In this document: piece by piece, positions 34,841 through 38,515 of the stretch | Layout of the letters: the number at the start of each line of letters is the position of its first letter | How positions within the stretch are numbered: the first letter of the stretch is position 1 | From: Verrucomicrobiota bacterium | GTDB lineage: Bacteria; Verrucomicrobiota; Verrucomicrobiia; Limisphaerales; JAKPVM01 | Assembly: GCA_029572555.1 (NCBI GenBank) | Contig: JAKPVM010000045.1 | Span: forward strand, 1 to 38,515 | Direction: 5' to 3' | DNA: 38,515 nt | The notes under the pieces: model-generated | What the model saw: only the letters and a program-made list of their open reading frames with translations | Told to the model about the DNA's origin: nothing | Database searches by the model: none | Translations under genes and position numbers: made by a program

Positions 34841-36520
34841 TTAGCCTTTGCCTTCACGTTCCTTTTTCTCGGGAATGACCATTTGCATTGCCTGTCGTTG
34901 TTTTTGCAACCATAAATCGGCAGCTTCATACAGGCGGGTTTGCCTAATCCCTGCAATAAATTGTGGAAGTTCCTTTTGCAATTTTTGTTCATCAATTGGC
35001 AGGACTGACCTCAAATAAATAATCATGCCTCCCTCTCGCGTTGGTATAAACGGACTAACCTGACCTTGTTCAAGGTCAAAGGCAACCCTCTTAATATCCA
35101 TTAGACTAACCGGTATTTGCACCTTCTCAAGTTCCTTTGTGCTGCGGGAAAAAGGCGGTAAAGATATCGGACTATATCTTGATTCAAGACAGGCATCGGT
35201 AAATGTCCTTTTTGACGCAAGCGCATTTGTTAAGGAGTTGTAGAATATTTTTCCGCGGGTTTGCGCAATGTCTATGGCTTGTTTTCGTTTATAGTCTGCA
35301 ATAACTTTTTCCCTGATTACTTCAAGTGGTGGAATTGTACTTGGCAATTTCTCCTTCAACGCAATTAAATAAGCGCCATCTACACTCTCTATCGGGTTTA
35401 AAGCAACAGGCTCTTCTTTTGTTAAACTGAAGGCAACCTGAATAAACTTTTCCGAGACCGCAAGATTTTCCGGTCCATCTTCATCAAACGGTTCTGTATA
35501 AGAGACAACAAAATTATTGCTGGCGGCAACGTTGATAAACGTTTGAAGATTTGCGCCGTTCTCTGGCAATTTACCCGCAAGTTCATAAGCCTTTTTCGTT
35601 GCTACGTCATTGGCAACGCTTTCACGAAACTCTTCTTTTAACTTCTCTATAGCCGACTGTTCTGGCAATACATTTCCGTCGGAATCTTTAAAAAAGTTCG
35701 CACCGCGTTGCAAATAAATCTCTCTCAACCGCTGCGTCAGATTAGTAACTTTTCCGAGTTCTTTGTCAGCCTCAGCCAGATAATTTGTCGCCACAAACTT
35801 GACGTATGCAACCTGAACGCGCTCAGGTAAGCGATAACTTGCCATATTATTTGAATAAAATTGGCTTAATGTTTGCGGATCAGGGTCAGAAACCGATGAG
35901 ATATAGTTTGATGCGCTAAAAAACACTGCGTCAACAAGGACCTCCTGGTTCTCTCTTCTATAAATTTGTTCTGCTTCTTGTGGAGTAACAAGTTTACCCG
36001 GCAAACCGGCAACGGCTACAAGATGAAACACACCTGCCTCATGCCGTATGTATCGTTCAAAATCAAGTTTGCTTAAACCATTTGGACGCAAGATTTTTAG
36101 ATAAAACGCATCAAATATTTGATTTGGCGCCACATTGGTTCTGGCGACCCGAAATAAAAAATCACGGGCAAGGGCAGCAGCAGACTTGGTGCTTACGTTC
36201 ACATTCATATCTTTCAGTTTCTCCACTAACAACAGCCTCCCGTAAGTCTCTCGTTCTTCATCAAAACCGAATTGCTTTGCCACAGCGCTTCGTTCTGGCC
36301 ATTCACCGTGCCGAAAGAAAAAACTCAAATATGCCTCTTTCTTGGCATTTAAATATTGTTCAACAGTGATGGGCTTTCCATTGATAGACCCAAGATTTGC
36401 AGAACCACCCCCCTTACGCCATCTGGCATCAGGCGAAAAAAAGATTACAAAACTTGGTATAATGACAATTATTGCCACTATCCATATCCACTTTTGATAT
36501 TTTCTAAATCCAGCCAACAT
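34841..36520 (-). CDS. SurA/PpiD-like membrane-anchored peptidyl-prolyl isomerase
   Basis: 559 aa; N-terminal 'MLAGFRKYQKWIWIVAIIVIIPSFVIFFSPDARWRKGGGSANLGSINGKPITVEQYLNAKKEAYLSFFFRHG' (SurA_N type), 'EDGPENLAVSEKFIQVAFSLTKEEPVALNPIESVDGAYLIALKEKLPSTIPPLEVIREKVIADYKRKQA'. Confidence 0.82.
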   Translation of the reverse strand: MLAGFRKYQKWIWIVAIIVIIPSFVIFFSPDARWRKGGGSANLGSINGKPITVEQYLNAKKEAYLSFFFRHGEWPERSAVAKQFGFDEERETYGRLLLVEKLKDMNVNVSTKSAAALARDFLFRVARTNVAPNQIFDAFYLKILRPNGLSKLDFERYIRHEAGVFHLVAVAGLPGKLVTPQEAEQIYRRENQEVLVDAVFFSASNYISSVSDPDPQTLSQFYSNNMASYRLPERVQVAYVKFVATNYLAEADKELGKVTNLTQRLREIYLQRGANFFKDSDGNVLPEQSAIEKLKEEFRESVANDVATKKAYELAGKLPENGANLQTFINVAASNNFVVSYTEPFDEDGPENLAVSEKFIQVAFSLTKEEPVALNPIESVDGAYLIALKEKLPSTIPPLEVIREKVIADYKRKQAIDIAQTRGKIFYNSLTNALASKRTFTDACLESRYSPISLPPFSRSTKELEKVQIPVSLMDIKRVAFDLEQGQVSPFIPTREGGMIIYLRSVLPIDEQKLQKELPQFIAGIRQTRLYEAADLWLQKQRQAMQMVIPEKKEREGKG

Positions 36521-36640
36521 AATCTTTAAATATTTCTTACAAACCGTTGCAAGGTCAATAAAAATAAACTATCTATAAATTAAAGAAATGATATTTATAA
36601 TCTTTTAACATAAAAAAACAAGAATAAAAAAATTGTAAAT

Positions 36641-37690
36641 TTGAACAAAAACGACTTCAACGCCCCGCGTGGCACAAAATTGCAACCAAAAAATCGGTTC
36701 AGCCAGTTTCTTTACGAAGGCTCTGATGAATATAACGAGAATGAATCACCCCGAAAAACTGAACTCATCAGCGATATTTCAAAAACAATAATCACTCACA
36801 ATGAAAGTCCGGACATTGGCTATGAAGCAAGCCTTAATCCATACCGCGGTTGCGAACACGGTTGCATCTATTGCTATGCCCGCCCAATGCACGAATACTT
36901 CGGATATTCTTGTGGATTGGACTTTGAAACCAAAATTCTGGTCAAACATAACGCGCCAGAATTATTGAAAAAGGAAATTTTAACACCCGGATATAAACCA
37001 ACTGTCCTTTCACTGAGCAGCGCCACAGACCCTTATCAACCCATTGAACAACAATTCCAACTCACACGAAAATGTCTTGAAGTCCTCGCACAATATCGGC
37101 ACCCGGTTTGCATTGTTACCAAAAATGCGCTCATTTTAAGAGATATCGATTTATTAAAAGAACTCGCAAAATACAAAGCCGTATCGGTTTCAATTTCAAT
37201 TACTACATTAGACCCTGAATTGAAAAAAATCCTTGAACCAAGAACAACTCCACCCGAAGCAAGAATTTCAACCATTAGAAAACTCTCAAACGAAGGAATT
37301 CCGGTTAATCTCCTTGTCGCACCCATAATTCCTGCGCTTACTGATAATGAAATCCCACAAATTTTAAAAGAAGCCGCAAACGTCGGCGCAACCGAGGCAT
37401 ATTATAGCATTTTAAGACTCCCTTATGGAGTTGCAGAATTATTCGAGGACTGGCTCAATCGCTGGTTCCCGATGAGAAAAGAAAAAATCCTTAACCGTCT
37501 TAAATCCTTGCACGGCGGGAAAATTTATGACCCACAATTTTTCCGCAGGCTAACAGGCGAGGGCGTCTGGGCTGAACATATAAGACGGTTGTTTGAAGTA
37601 TCTTGCAGAAAATATAATTTGAACAATCGCAGTTGTGAAGTCTGCCTATCAGCCTTTGCACCTGATAGACAAATGCATTTCAAGTTTTAA
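36641..37690 (+). CDS. PA0069-type radical SAM protein (SplB-like)
   Basis: 349 aa (TTG start in ORF track); radical SAM cysteines 'SLNPYRGCEHGCIYCYARPMHEYFGYSCGLDFETKILVKHNAPELLKKEI', 'LSSATDPYQPIEQQFQLTRKCLEVLAQYRHPVCIVTKNALILRDIDLL'. Confidence 0.93.
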   Translation: MNKNDFNAPRGTKLQPKNRFSQFLYEGSDEYNENESPRKTELISDISKTIITHNESPDIGYEASLNPYRGCEHGCIYCYARPMHEYFGYSCGLDFETKILVKHNAPELLKKEILTPGYKPTVLSLSSATDPYQPIEQQFQLTRKCLEVLAQYRHPVCIVTKNALILRDIDLLKELAKYKAVSVSISITTLDPELKKILEPRTTPPEARISTIRKLSNEGIPVNLLVAPIIPALTDNEIPQILKEAANVGATEAYYSILRLPYGVAELFEDWLNRWFPMRKEKILNRLKSLHGGKIYDPQFFRRLTGEGVWAEHIRRLFEVSCRKYNLNNRSCEVCLSAFAPDRQMHFKF

Positions 37691-37811
37691 TGCGGTTATT
37701 TCAAAATATAGGATTTGAATAATATCCGTCTCGCAAATCATTTGTTCGTAATTGATTTTATTTGCATAAAAATAGTTGCTTTTTATTTTGCACTTATATT
37801 AAACTCCAACT

Positions 37812-38453
37812 ATGAAAAAAGAAAATTTACCCCTTAATTTGTCGGCTCGTTCTATCAAAAGAAGAGATTTTTTGAAAACCGCAGGATTTGCCGGGACGGT
37901 AGGTTTAATACTACCAGGGATTTCCTTATTTGGTGCGAACGCCCCCAACAATAAGCTTAACATTGCCTTGATTGGCACATGGGGAAGAGGCGAAGCCCAC
38001 TTTGGCGCAATTAGTTCTGAAAATGTGGTAGCCTTGTGCGATATAAATGAAGAACACCTTGCGTTTGGTGCAAAGAAATTCCCGGATGCTAAAACCTATG
38101 TTGATTGGAGAAAATGCATCGACCAGAAAGACATTAATGCCGTGGTTATATGTACAGCAGACCATACACACGCCTTTATAGCAAACTGGTCTATTAATCG
38201 CGGCTATCATGTATATTGTGAAAAACCGCTCGGAATTAGCGTAGAAGAAGTCCGTGTTGTCAGGGCAAATTATCTCAAGAACAAGAATAAGATTGCAACT
38301 CAACACGGAACGCAAAGGCACGAATATCCAAACTTCAATAGGGTTCGCGAACTCGTTCTTGATGGTGCAGTGGGACAACTTAAAACAGTTTGCGCATGGG
38401 GAAACCGTAGACTGCCGCGTCCCGGCTACTTGCCGCCAGCAGGAGATCCGCCT
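37812..38453 (+). CDS. Gfo/Idh/MocA family oxidoreductase with Tat-like signal, truncated by window end or chimeric join
   Basis: 'SIKRRDFLKTAGFAGTVGLILPGISLFGANAPNNKLNIALIGTWGRGEAHFGAISSENVVALCDINEEHLAFGAKKFPDAKTYVDWRKCIDQKDINAVVICTADHTHAFIANWSINRGYHVYCEKPLGISVEEVR'. Reading stops prematurely at ~38454 where GC-rich foreign-looking sequence begins. Confidence 0.88.
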
Positions 38454-38515
38454 TGATCTTGCCCGGTTCGATCTGGGTGACCCGCACGCTGTGGTTGCCT
38501 TCCTGATTGAAGCGG

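Noticed and set aside
1-38515. tRNA/rRNA genes, insertion sequences with transposase, toxin-antitoxin or known defence systems
   Set aside because: None recognised on either strand by reading the sequence and ORF translations.

Overview
Mostly ordinary, gene-dense, AT-leaning bacterial chromosome, probably an environmental contig. Verrucomicrobia/PVC affinity is inferred only from protein style (lamin-tail/Ig secreted protein, SurA/PpiD-like PPIase, AsmA giant, Tat-type Gfo/Idh). About 22 well-supported CDSs: partial GH2 glycosidase, HNH protein, coiled-coil/TPR protein, YjbQ, multi-LTD secreted protein, cytosine-permease-like NCS1 transporter, CysK, M20 peptidase, AsmA-like protein, an eight-gene minus-strand cluster (19.2-30.1 kb), a wHTH Rep-like protein, carbamoyltransferase + SxtJ-like protein, RluA-type synthase, SurA/PpiD-like PPIase, radical SAM protein and a truncated Gfo/Idh oxidoreductase. 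Two loci stand out. (1) The tight eight-gene cluster combines two ABC-2 permeases, one ABC ATPase, three SPFH/band-7 proteins (HflK-like, HflC-like and a polytopic membrane fusion), a P1B-like P-type ATPase with CPG in place of CPC, and a membrane-anchored helical-repeat-like protein. No FtsH is encoded in the window. (2) The wHTH Rep-like gene (30510-31550) carries, inside its coding sequence, an array of about 22-bp hyphenated-palindrome repeats. The repeats are read in all three codon phases and are followed by an AT-rich stretch. This is the architecture of the lambda O gene/ori and suggests an intragenic iteron origin or autoregulatory site. The last ~60 bp look like a chimeric or foreign GC-rich join.
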